Shown here: positions 1-7,252 of the stretch, piece after piece
Layout of the letters: every line of letters starts with the position of its first letter
How positions within the stretch are numbered: position 1 is the stretch's first letter
Assembly: GCF_014201135.1 (NCBI RefSeq)
Contig: NZ_JACHDR010000001.1
Span: forward strand, 2,170,001-2,234,000
DNA from: Neomicrococcus aestuarii
GTDB lineage: Bacteria > Actinomycetota > Actinomycetes > Actinomycetales > Micrococcaceae
Length of the DNA stretch: 64,000 nt
Direction: 5' to 3'
The notes under the pieces: model-generated
What the model saw: only the letters and a program-made list of their open reading frames with translations
The model's database searches: none
What the model was told of the DNA's origin: nothing
Position numbers and translations under genes: made by a program

Positions 1-13
1 AGCGCAGGCAAAA

Positions 14-59
14 AAGAAGAGCGTTTGTCCGGCATGTTGTCCGGGCAAACGCTCTTCTT
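14..59 (-). terminator. Rho-independent terminator of the septum-formation gene
   Basis: Two 19-base arms (14-32 and 41-59) pair with a single G-T mismatch around an 8-base loop. Read on the minus strand, the stem is followed by a run of six T. It lies 14 bases beyond the stop of the minus-strand gene at 74-832 and so most simply ends that transcript. Confidence 0.85.
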
Positions 60-73
60 GCGCTTAGGGGTGC

Positions 74-832
74 TTAATCCTTCGCGCTGCTGCTTGCTTT
101 ACTACTACTTGCTTTGCTGCTGGACGTTCCGGATTTCTTCGCAGAGGACGACGACGCAGCCCCGGTTACGCTGGCAGCTGCGGACGAGTTGAGGGGCAAG
201 AGAGAGGTCTTGGTGGTTGATCCCTCGGACTTCAAGAAGCAGACGATCTCACGGTCGCCGTCAGCCCAGGAGTCTTTCGAAGGGCGGCTGTACTCGTAGC
301 GCCAGTCGGCGGTTCCTAGTGAGGCGACGTTCAGGGTGATGGCCTTGCACGCATCGAGTCCGGAGGCGCTGACGTTTTCACTGCCGGGGTACTCTTCCGG
401 CTGGTTCTCAAGCTTCGGAAGGCCGATCAACTGCGCGTTGTGGTCCGTGGTGCACGTGACCACGGTGGCTTTGTCGAGGGGTCCGGTGAATCCGCGGACA
501 CAATCTCCCAGCCGGAGCTGATTGGCGGGAACGTTCTTGGCGATGATGCCATCAATTCCGGGGGTGGCGCTGCGGGAGACGGTGGGCTCTTCCGCCGTCG
601 TATTTGCTGAATTGTTCCAGACGTTGAAGATGCCGATCGCAATGAGCGCGACCACCACGAGTGCTGCCACAAGGGCAACGATTCGCTTGCCAGTCCACCC
701 GCTGCTTGGCGGAGTGTCCGAAGTTTCGGGCTCTACCTCATGGGGTTGATTGGCGATATCGAAGATCTCGTTGCTGAGTTCTGGCTTACCGTTGGCAGGA
801 GTTTGCTGTGGTTCGGGAGATTCGTTGTTCAC
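74..832 (-). CDS. Septum formation family membrane-anchored protein
   Basis: 252-residue single-pass protein. A hydrophilic N-terminal tail of about 48 residues precedes one transmembrane segment (about residues 51-70), then an extracytoplasmic domain with LRLGDC, VVTC, DACKAI and EIVCF cysteine motifs, typical of the actinobacterial septum formation (Septum_form) family. Four spaced cysteines could make two disulfides outside the membrane. The last 40 residues are Ser/Ala/Lys low complexity. The start is GTG at 830-832. It stands alone, divergent from the DUF3073 gene, and ends in a strong terminator. The precise role is unknown; the family name rests on weak genetic data. It could equally be called a DUF4190-like membrane protein. 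Confidence 0.7.
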   Translation of the reverse strand: MNNESPEPQQTPANGKPELSNEIFDIANQPHEVEPETSDTPPSSGWTGKRIVALVAALVVVALIAIGIFNVWNNSANTTAEEPTVSRSATPGIDGIIAKNVPANQLRLGDCVRGFTGPLDKATVVTCTTDHNAQLIGLPKLENQPEEYPGSENVSASGLDACKAITLNVASLGTADWRYEYSRPSKDSWADGDREIVCFLKSEGSTTKTSLLPLNSSAAASVTGAASSSSAKKSGTSSSKASSSKASSSAKD

Positions 833-1068
833 TTTTCATCCGGAATCGAGTGAAATGGTTTCTCTTCCACTTTACGTGACGGGGCAAGGCGGCAGTGTGT
901 GGGCTTGGTGGCATGGGCTCTGACGAGGGTCGTTGCTGGTGTCAAAAGCGGCAATTAAGGGGTAAACGTGTTAACCTTTACCTACGAAAGAATTGATCAG
1001 TTCTTCCGGGGCCTCTCCCGCACAGCCGGGGGACCACCTCCGGATCGAGAAAAAAAGGGGGTCACGCC

Positions 1069-1302
1069 ATGGGGCGCGGCCGTCAGAAGGCGAAAGCTAC
1101 GCGTCAAGCCCGGGACATTAAGTACTACTCCCCGGCTACTGACCTGACTGCACTGGAGCGTGAACTTGGGGGAGCTCGCACCACGAGCAACCGCAATGTC
1201 ACTCCTGTCGCAAAAGACGATTACGACGAGGATGACTACTCGACGTATGAGGACAAATACGCCAACTATGACGACGAGGATGACACCCGTCGAATTGGCT
1301 GA
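1069..1302 (+). CDS. DUF3073 domain-containing protein
   Basis: 77-residue small protein. The N-terminal half is highly basic (MGRGRQKAKATRQARDIKYY) and carries the conserved DUF3073 block up to LERELGG; the C-terminal half is very acidic and Tyr/Asp rich (DDYDEDDYSTYEDKY). The family is confined to Actinobacteria and its function is unknown; the charge split suggests nucleic-acid or ribosome contact, which is inference. A purine-rich stretch (AAAAAAGGGGG) precedes ATG. Its stop codon overlaps the ATG of the sirtuin gene by one base, implying translational coupling. Confidence 0.9.
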   Translation: MGRGRQKAKATRQARDIKYYSPATDLTALERELGGARTTSNRNVTPVAKDDYDEDDYSTYEDKYANYDDEDDTRRIG

Positions 1303-2261
1303 TGTCCGCCTTTAGTAACCCCAACGATCCATTCTTGGGTTCCGGCCATCAAGCCGCATTACGCTCAATCGCTCGAGTAGTTCACGAGACCACCACAGCA
1401 CACGATCCATCGTGGGCCTTGGAGGGAATTGTTGAAATGCTCGAGCGAAAGCGCGTTTTGGTGCTAACTGGTGCCGGCGTTTCCACCGACTCTGGAATTC
1501 CTGACTATCGCGGACCCAACGGTTCGCTCAAACGTCACCGTCCTATGACGTACCAAGAGTTCATGAATGATCCCGCTGCCCGTCACAGGTACTGGGCGCG
1601 ATCCTTTGTGGGCTGGCGGCATGTGGCTAAAGCCCAACCGAACTTCGTTCACTACGCCATCGCTGCCCTTGAAGAGCGCGGCTTCGTGAGCGGCGTCGTA
1701 ACTCAGAACGTGGACGGCCTGCACCTCGATACCGGAACAAAAACTCTCATTCCGCTGCACGGCGATCTCTCCATGGTGGAGTGCCTGAACTGTGGCGCCG
1801 TCGAGGACCGCGTAGCCTTCGATGAACGACTCGAAAGCGCCAACCCGGGATACCTCGAACGCATCAATCTGGATCCGTTGGCGGTTAATCCTGACGGCGA
1901 CGTGGCTCTCTCTGATGAGCACGTTGCTGCGTTCCACATGATCTCTTGCTTGGTGTGTGGCTCTACGGAGCTCAAACCCAACGTGGTCTACTTTGGCGAA
2001 TCCGTTCCCAAAGCCCGCAAGCAGCAAGTCAAAGAACTCGAAGAGCAAAGCACCGCGCTCTTGGTGGTGGGTTCATCCTTGGCCGTGATGAGCGGCTACA
2101 AATTTGTGCTGGATGCTGAGAAGGCTGAGCGGAAGATCGGCATCATCAACGGCGGCCCTGGCCGCGGCGACGTCAAAGCCACCTACCTCTGGCGAACCCA
2201 GGTAGCCCCCGCGATGCAACAGGTCCTGGACGCCCTCTCCATCAAGCTCCCGACGAGCTAG
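1302..2261 (+). CDS. NAD-dependent protein deacylase, Sir2 family
   Basis: 319 residues. All sirtuin landmarks are present: NAD-binding GAGVSTDSGIPDYRG (57-71), TQNVDGLH (134-141), catalytic His153 in PLHGD, zinc cysteines 161/164 and 216/219 (CLNC, CLVC), VVYFGESVP (228-236), GSS and INGGPGRGD near the C-terminus. The reaction is NAD-consuming removal of acyl groups from lysine, giving nicotinamide and O-acyl-ADP-ribose. The spacing between the two cysteine pairs (51 residues) is long, pointing to the class II/SIRT4-like or DUF-insert type rather than compact CobB. Start ATG overlaps the DUF3073 stop. Candidate substrate in this window is acetyl-CoA synthetase, by analogy with CobB. Confidence 0.92.
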   Translation: MSAFSNPNDPFLGSGHQAALRSIARVVHETTTAHDPSWALEGIVEMLERKRVLVLTGAGVSTDSGIPDYRGPNGSLKRHRPMTYQEFMNDPAARHRYWARSFVGWRHVAKAQPNFVHYAIAALEERGFVSGVVTQNVDGLHLDTGTKTLIPLHGDLSMVECLNCGAVEDRVAFDERLESANPGYLERINLDPLAVNPDGDVALSDEHVAAFHMISCLVCGSTELKPNVVYFGESVPKARKQQVKELEEQSTALLVVGSSLAVMSGYKFVLDAEKAERKIGIINGGPGRGDVKATYLWRTQVAPAMQQVLDALSIKLPTS

Positions 2262-2346
2262 TCCCGCTGGCCTTCTCGAATCCATCTGGCCACAAGGCGC
2301 AGACGCCCCATGCTCTTAGCTCCACCCGAAGCGTTTCCACCCCCAT

Positions 2347-2432
2347 GCGCGGCCAAATTTCTACAACTTTTTCGAGTTTCCTCGTCGCAAAGTGTTCTCA
2401 CAGAGGCCGAGTTGTAGCGAAGTGGCCTCGCA
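2347..2432. repeat. Palindromic intergenic repeat, copy 1
   Basis: An 86-base unit with inverted ends: it begins GCGGCCAAATTTCTACAAC and ends GTTGTAGCGAAGTGGCC plus TCGCA, so the termini pair over about 17 bases with a few mismatches. A second copy, about 80 percent identical along its length, sits at 53987-54074. Both are intergenic. It looks like a REP- or MITE-type element without coding capacity. Nothing here identifies a mobilising enzyme. Confidence 0.75.
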
Positions 2433-2474
2433 TGGGTGGGTGGATTTTCGATCAACGTCAGCGCACAAAAGAAA

Positions 2475-2533
2475 CGTCCCTGGACTTGCAGTTTCGTGGG
2501 TGAAAAAACCACGAAACTGCAAGTCCAGGGACG
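2475..2533. terminator. Perfect 25-bp hairpin between convergent sir2 and purM genes
   Basis: Arms 2475-2499 and 2509-2533 are perfectly complementary over 25 bases around a 9-base loop (GTGAAAAAA). It sits between the ends of two convergent genes, so it probably acts as a bidirectional terminator, although neither side carries a long T-run. Confidence 0.7.
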
Positions 2534-2554
2534 AATGCGTTTCTAGAAGAGTCC

Positions 2555-3727
2555 TTATGCGAGAGCGTAAGCGCTCTGCATGACCACGGTGCCGCCGTCT
2601 ACGCCCTTGGCGCCCTGGACCACGTCAAGTGGGTGCAGGTGCTCGAAGGACGCAGCCTTCGTGGCGTCGAGGGTCTCTACGGAGCCCATGACCCACGCGG
2701 TCACGCCGCGGGCCGCCAAACGCGCGATGGTGGCGTCAGCTGCTACAGGGTCAACGATGGCAACCATGCCCACGCCCAAGTTGAGCGTGCGCTCGAGGTC
2801 GTGCAGTGGCACAGCGCCGAGCTGAGAGATCAAAGAGAAGACAGGCGGCAACGCCCACGTGGAGCGATCCACGTTGGCTACCAAACCGGCAGGAAGCACA
2901 CGTGCCAAGTTAGCGGCAAGGCCGCCACCGGTGATGTGGCTCAAACCGTGCAGTGGTGCCAATGCCGGATCCGGCGAAGGCTGCGCGCCGTTGAGGTGGC
3001 GGATCAGATCAAGGCAGTCGCCTGCATAAACCTTGGTAGGTTCAAGCAACTCTTCGCCGAGGGTACGGCCGAGTTCGCTGACTTCACGGTCGAGCGCCCA
3101 ACCAGCGTGGTTGATGACGCGACGGACCAGGGAGTAACCGTTGGAGTGGATACCGCTAGACGCCATGGCGATGACTACGTCACCTGGACGGACACGGTCC
3201 GGGCCAAGGACCTGATCAGCTTCAACGAGGCCGGTAGCCGCGCCAGCGACGTCGTACTCGTGCTCGCCCAACAATCCAGGGTGCTCAGCGGTCTCGCCAC
3301 CCACCAGAGCCGTACCGGCTTCTTGGCAAGCTGCTGCGATGCCGCTGACGATAGCCGCGATGCGCTCGGGAACAACCTTGCCGCAAGCGATGTAGTCGGT
3401 CATGAAGAGCGGCTCAGCACCCACCACAACGATGTCATCGACGACCATTCCCACGAGGTCAAAGCCAATCGTGTCGTGCTTGTCCAAAGCCTGAGCAATC
3501 GCCACCTTGGTGCCCACACCATCAGTGGAGGTAACCAAGAGCGGACGACGGTACTTCAAGAGCGCGGAAGCGTCATAGAGGCCAGCGAAGCCGCCCACTC
3601 CGCCAATGACGGAGGAATTGTGGGTGGCCTTGATGGCGCCCTTCATGAGTTCAACGGCGCGATCGCCGGCTTCTACGTCAACTCCGGCGGAGGCGTACGT
3701 GATGCCCTGTGGTACCTCTGACGTCAT
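2555..3727 (-). CDS. purM: Phosphoribosylformylglycinamidine cyclo-ligase
   Basis: 390 residues; catalyses ATP-dependent ring closure of FGAM to aminoimidazole ribotide, purine step 5, in the cytosol. Visible family blocks: the glycine-rich IGGVGGFAGLYD (41-52), TSTDGVGTK (66-74), VDDIVVVGAEPLF, GGETAEHPG and SSGIHSNGYSLVRR. A longer reading frame runs 33 residues upstream into purF, but the ATG at 3725-3727 overlaps the purF stop as ATGA and gives the usual MTSEVPQGITYASAGVD start, so the shorter form is preferred. It is co-transcribed and translationally coupled with purF and terminates at the 2475-2533 hairpin. Confidence 0.96.
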   Translation of the reverse strand: MTSEVPQGITYASAGVDVEAGDRAVELMKGAIKATHNSSVIGGVGGFAGLYDASALLKYRRPLLVTSTDGVGTKVAIAQALDKHDTIGFDLVGMVVDDIVVVGAEPLFMTDYIACGKVVPERIAAIVSGIAAACQEAGTALVGGETAEHPGLLGEHEYDVAGAATGLVEADQVLGPDRVRPGDVVIAMASSGIHSNGYSLVRRVINHAGWALDREVSELGRTLGEELLEPTKVYAGDCLDLIRHLNGAQPSPDPALAPLHGLSHITGGGLAANLARVLPAGLVANVDRSTWALPPVFSLISQLGAVPLHDLERTLNLGVGMVAIVDPVAADATIARLAARGVTAWVMGSVETLDATKAASFEHLHPLDVVQGAKGVDGGTVVMQSAYALA

Positions 3728-5415
3728 GCTTGGGATCCTTCCGGAGCGGTGGTTGCGGCCTTGATGGGCTCGCGGTCTTGAGGGGTGAGATCTGCTTCGA
3801 ACTCGGCGTCTGGGCCGGGATCGCAACCGCCTTCGTAGGCGTCCATCTTGGCCGACTCTTCGGCGGAGATGATGGAGGTGATTTCGGCTACATCAGACGC
3901 TGGTCCAGCAGCCGGAGCGGAAGAAACAGCGGAAGATGCTGCGGAGGAAGCGATGGAACGCTCCAACAAGTCCTTGCCGAGTCGGTCCTTGTTCGGCAAC
4001 TCGATGGGGTACTTACCCGTGAAGCACGCGGTGCACAAGCGTTCGCGCGGCTGCTGGGTAGCGGCAATCATGCCGTCCTCGGAGATATACGCGAGGGAAT
4101 CAGCGCCGATGGACTGCGTGATCTCGGCGATGGTAGCGCCGTTGGCGATGAGCTCCGCACGCGAGGCGAAGTCGATGCCGTAGAAGCAAGGCCACTTCAC
4201 AGGTGGGGAGGAAATCTTGACGTGAACCGCGGCTGCGCCAACTTCCCGCAGCATGCGCACAATGGCGCGCTGGGTGTTGCCGCGAACAATCGAGTCATCC
4301 ACCACAATCACGCGCTTGCCCTTAATTACGGGCTCCAAAGCGTTGAGCTTCAATCGAATACCCAACTGGCGCAGCGTCTGTGATGGCTGGATGAACGTGC
4401 GTCCCACGTAGGCGTTCTTGACGAAGCCGTGCGCAAACGGGATGCCGGATTCTTCCGCGTAGCCAATGGCGGCGGGGGTTCCGGACTCGGGAACAGGGAT
4501 GACAATGTCACCTTCGGCGGAGTTTTCGCGAGCCAGCTGGCGGCCCATCTCCACACGGGATTCGTAGACGGAGCGCGCGTTGATGGTGGCGTCCGGGCGG
4601 GCCAGGTACACGTACTCGAAGACGCAACCGGCAGGCGTTGGAGCGCCGAAGTGCGTGGAGCGAACGCCGTTTTCGTCGATGGCGATCATTTCGCCCGGCT
4701 CGATCTCACGGATGAAGCTTGCGCCCACGGTTGCGAGACCGGCTTGCTCAGAGGCAACTACCCATCCGCTTTCAAGACGTCCCAGGACCAAAGGGCGCAC
4801 GCCATAGGTGTCGCGCGCCGCGTACAGGGTGGTCTCATTCATGAACACAAAGCAGAATGCGCCGCGAAGCTTAGGAAGCAGCTCGAGCGCGGTCTCTTCA
4901 AAGGTCTTGGAGGCTTCACCCTTGAGCAGCGCGGTCACCAGAGCGGTGTCCGTGGTGTTGCCCTGAGCGATTTCACCGCGTGGGCTGGAGCCCTGTTCGT
5001 CGGTGACCATGCCCATGAGCTCGGCGGTGTTGATGAGGTTGCCGTTGTGTGCGAGGGCGACGGTGCCGTCGATCGTGGCGCCCAACGTCGGCTGCGCGTT
5101 GGCCCAGTGGCTTGCGCCGGTAGTGGAGTAACGGCAGTGGCCCACGGCCATGTGGCCCGTCAGAGCGTTGAGAGTGTTCTCATCAAAGACCTGAGACACC
5201 AGGCCCATGTCCTTGTAAACACTGATGCGCTGGCCGTCGCTCGTGGCAATACCAGCGGATTCTTGGCCTCGGTGCTGGAGCGAGTAGAGGCCGTAGTAAG
5301 CGAGCTTGGCTACTTCCTCTCCGGGAGCCCAAACACCGAAGACACCACATTCATCCTGTGGTCCCTTTTCACCGGGAAGTAGATCGTGCGAAAGTAAGCC
5401 ATCACCGCGTGCCAT
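3724..5415 (-). CDS. purF: Amidophosphoribosyltransferase
   Basis: 563 residues; transfers glutamine amide nitrogen to PRPP, the first committed purine step. The glutaminase nucleophile is Cys23 in DECGVFGV after a short propeptide, which is normally removed by self-cleavage. The C-terminal half has the PRPP loop VIVVDDSIVRGNT. Cysteines in PAGCVFEY, WPCFYGI and LCTACFTG correspond to the four Fe-S ligands of the Bacillus-type enzyme. The last 80 or so residues are an Ala/Ser then acidic low-complexity tail not needed by the family. Start is ATG; purM follows with a 4-base overlap. Confidence 0.97.
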   Translation of the reverse strand: MARGDGLLSHDLLPGEKGPQDECGVFGVWAPGEEVAKLAYYGLYSLQHRGQESAGIATSDGQRISVYKDMGLVSQVFDENTLNALTGHMAVGHCRYSTTGASHWANAQPTLGATIDGTVALAHNGNLINTAELMGMVTDEQGSSPRGEIAQGNTTDTALVTALLKGEASKTFEETALELLPKLRGAFCFVFMNETTLYAARDTYGVRPLVLGRLESGWVVASEQAGLATVGASFIREIEPGEMIAIDENGVRSTHFGAPTPAGCVFEYVYLARPDATINARSVYESRVEMGRQLARENSAEGDIVIPVPESGTPAAIGYAEESGIPFAHGFVKNAYVGRTFIQPSQTLRQLGIRLKLNALEPVIKGKRVIVVDDSIVRGNTQRAIVRMLREVGAAAVHVKISSPPVKWPCFYGIDFASRAELIANGATIAEITQSIGADSLAYISEDGMIAATQQPRERLCTACFTGKYPIELPNKDRLGKDLLERSIASSAASSAVSSAPAAGPASDVAEITSIISAEESAKMDAYEGGCDPGPDAEFEADLTPQDREPIKAATTAPEGSQA

Positions 5416-5480
5416 GGGGACTATTCTCTCATTCTTCGCAGGTATGAATCCCGCGCAATAACTGGGTGGAAAAGGGGGAA

Positions 5481-5762
5481 CTAGTTTTCGTCGATTTCGA
5501 CGGCTGTGAGTCGCGTGGACTTTCGTGCCAAGACGCGGTCCAGGATGAGGTAGATGATGGATCCGAGGCCGGCCCCGATCATTCCCAAGATGATTGCGAA
5601 GTAGCCAAAGATGGATTGGTCGGTGAACTCATCTGTGGTGCTGTTGAATCCCAAGGTCACGATGAGTGCAGCAAGTACGCCCAACAGTGCGCCGCCCACG
5701 AGGAACGGCCAGAACTTGGGGGACAAGCGAACATTGACATCGATCTTTGCGGGAGAAGACAT
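5481..5762 (-). CDS. Small two-TM membrane protein
   Basis: 93 residues, MSSPAKIDVNVRLSPKFWPF followed by two hydrophobic segments (about 19-39 and 51-75) and a charged tail. The same frame stays open upstream into the sterol-carrier gene region, but homologous-looking sequence begins only at ATG 5760-5762, and TACCCT lies 6 bases before it, which suits a leaderless start. Similar small membrane proteins next to purF occur in Arthrobacter-type genomes; function unknown. Confidence 0.75.
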   Translation of the reverse strand: MSSPAKIDVNVRLSPKFWPFLVGGALLGVLAALIVTLGFNSTTDEFTDQSIFGYFAIILGMIGAGLGSIIYLILDRVLARKSTRLTAVEIDEN

Positions 5763-5768
5763 GCAATA

Positions 5769-5774
5769 AGGGTA
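5769..5774 (-). promoter_or_regulatory. Putative -10 of leaderless membrane-protein gene
   Basis: TACCCT on the minus strand, six bases before ATG at 5762, matches TANNNT at leaderless spacing. No -35 is evident. Confidence 0.45.
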
Positions 5775-5833
5775 CCCGCAACCACTTCGCGAGCTCTCCT
5801 TAGTGACTGCCAAAAAACGTGAGTTTGACGGCA

Positions 5834-6202
5834 TTAGAGGGGTAGGAGGGCGGCCAGATCCGCTCGCAGCCCGGAGGCGCTCACTTTTCCTAGTACGACG
5901 GCGCCGCTCCAGTCTTGGTGCCCCGTAGCCAGTTCCAGCCAGGTTTCGGCGTCCATTTCGACGACGTTGGGTGGGGTTCCGCGGGTATGGCGCGGGCCTT
6001 CGATGCATTGCGTGACGCCAAAGGGTGGGACGCGAACCTCCACGGAGTTCCCGGGCGCGCGCTCGGCGAGCTCTTCCAGCAAGTAACGCACGGCCATGGC
6101 GACGGCCGGACGCGGAAGCGTTTGGCCGCTTTCTCGCGCGCGCAACCACTGGCTTACGGCGAACTGACCATCCTCAGGTGAGATGCGGCGTCGTACTGCC
6201 AA
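5834..6202 (-). CDS. Sterol carrier family protein
   Basis: 122 residues with the conserved blocks RRRISPEDG (N-terminus), AVRYLLEELAERAPGNSVEVRVPP, GVTQCIEGPRHTRGTPPNVVE and TWLELATG, diagnostic of the small actinobacterial sterol-carrier-like (SCP_3) family found near purF. The start is TTG at 6200-6202, four bases past the asparaginase stop, so the two genes form an operon. It could bind a lipid or other hydrophobic ligand, but no ligand is known. The reading frame of the next gene down also overlaps this region in another frame and was rejected. Confidence 0.88.
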   Translation of the reverse strand: MAVRRRISPEDGQFAVSQWLRARESGQTLPRPAVAMAVRYLLEELAERAPGNSVEVRVPPFGVTQCIEGPRHTRGTPPNVVEMDAETWLELATGHQDWSGAVVLGKVSASGLRADLAALLPL

Positions 6203-6206
6203 CGAA

Positions 6207-7214
6207 CTAAGCCTCCAACAATTCCAGCACCGGACGGGCCAGCGTCAAGCGGCCCTCAGGCTTGCCGCCGCCGAGGACTTCCGGAACCACCTTGGGCAGG
6301 ACGTCGCGGACGGCATCCGCGGACACGGCACCAGCGTTGGCCAAGAGCGTCAGTCCCACAAGGGTGGCGGCGCGGCCGTTGCCGTCGAGCATCTTGACGG
6401 CGCACGCGGTACCGTTCGGGGCGCCCAGGATCAGCACGCCCTCGGCGCCGAGCTTCGCGATCACTTCAAGCTCTTCCATGACCACAGTGTTCTCTTCGCC
6501 GTGGCCCTGAACGGCCCACGGGTAATCGAGCATTGCGGTGGCAATCGTGGCGGCGCGGGCATCAGAGGCCTTATTGCCAGGAGCTGCGGCCAGCATAGAC
6601 GTCGCGCGGGCCAAGCCCAACAGCTCGATCGCTGGGACCGGGGCGCCGCAACCGTCCACCGCGACGTTAGCGAGGGAGGAGCCAGTGACCTCTTCGATGG
6701 TCTGCAAGATGGCCTGCTGAAGCGGGTGCTTGGGGTCCAGGTAATTCTCGATGGGCCAATCGTTCTCGACGCACGCCATCAGGAATGCGGCGTGCTTGCC
6801 CGAGCAATTGAACGCCAAACGGTTTGGCTCACCCGTAGTACGAGCCATCTCGATGCGGGACTCGGAATGCTTGGGCCACGCAGTGGGGCACTGGAGGGCG
6901 GACTCGTCCAAGCCAGCAAGGTGCAACATATCCAAGACCGCGCTCTGGTGCTCCAGAGAACCCACGTGGGACGCCGACGCGAGCGCCACGTGTGCGCCGC
7001 GCAACGGAACACCAGCACGCATGACGGCAAGAGTTTGGAAGGGCTTGAGCGTGGAGCGCGGGAAAATCGAGGCACGAGCGTCGCCCAACTCCGTCACCAC
7101 GGTTCCGTCCGCGTTGACCACCACGGCCGCGCCGAGGTGCCGGGATTCCGCCCACCCATTGCGTTCGACGATGGCCAATTCTTCAGAGCGCTGCGAAGTC
7201 AGGGGGTAAGACAT
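6207..7214 (-). CDS. Asparaginase, L-asparaginase II family
   Basis: 335 residues. The blocks ERNGWAESRHLGAAVVV, RSTLKPFQTLA, SASHVGS and FNCSGKHAAFL are those of the Asparaginase_II (Rhizobium-type) family, unrelated in sequence to E. coli AnsA/AnsB. Catalysis would hydrolyse asparagine to aspartate and ammonia in the cytosol; no signal peptide is seen. ATG at 7212-7214 is preceded by TAGACT seven bases upstream and no Shine-Dalgarno, so the mRNA is likely leaderless. It heads an operon with the sterol-carrier gene and is divergent from purD. Confidence 0.87.
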   Translation of the reverse strand: MSYPLTSQRSEELAIVERNGWAESRHLGAAVVVNADGTVVTELGDARASIFPRSTLKPFQTLAVMRAGVPLRGAHVALASASHVGSLEHQSAVLDMLHLAGLDESALQCPTAWPKHSESRIEMARTTGEPNRLAFNCSGKHAAFLMACVENDWPIENYLDPKHPLQQAILQTIEEVTGSSLANVAVDGCGAPVPAIELLGLARATSMLAAAPGNKASDARAATIATAMLDYPWAVQGHGEENTVVMEELEVIAKLGAEGVLILGAPNGTACAVKMLDGNGRAATLVGLTLLANAGAVSADAVRDVLPKVVPEVLGGGKPEGRLTLARPVLELLEA

Positions 7215-7221
7215 ATACAGG

Positions 7222-7245
7222 AGTCTACGGGCCTACAGGTAGGGT
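7222..7245. promoter_or_regulatory. Divergent promoter pair, asparaginase and purD
   Basis: TAGACT on the minus strand (7222-7227) lies 7 bases before the asparaginase ATG. TAGGGT on the plus strand (7240-7245) lies 7 bases before GTG at 7253. The two -10 boxes are only 12 bases apart, so each promoter's upstream region lies over the other gene's start. Confidence 0.55.
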
Positions 7246-7252
7246 TATGGGC

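Noticed and set aside
2262-2346. Coding sequence between the sirtuin and the palindromic repeat
   Set aside because: Only short frames without a ribosome-binding site; the region is a normal 3' gap.
2633-3721. 362-residue open frame opposite purM
   Set aside because: Exactly antisense to a clear purM; arises from GC-rich codon use and shows no domain.
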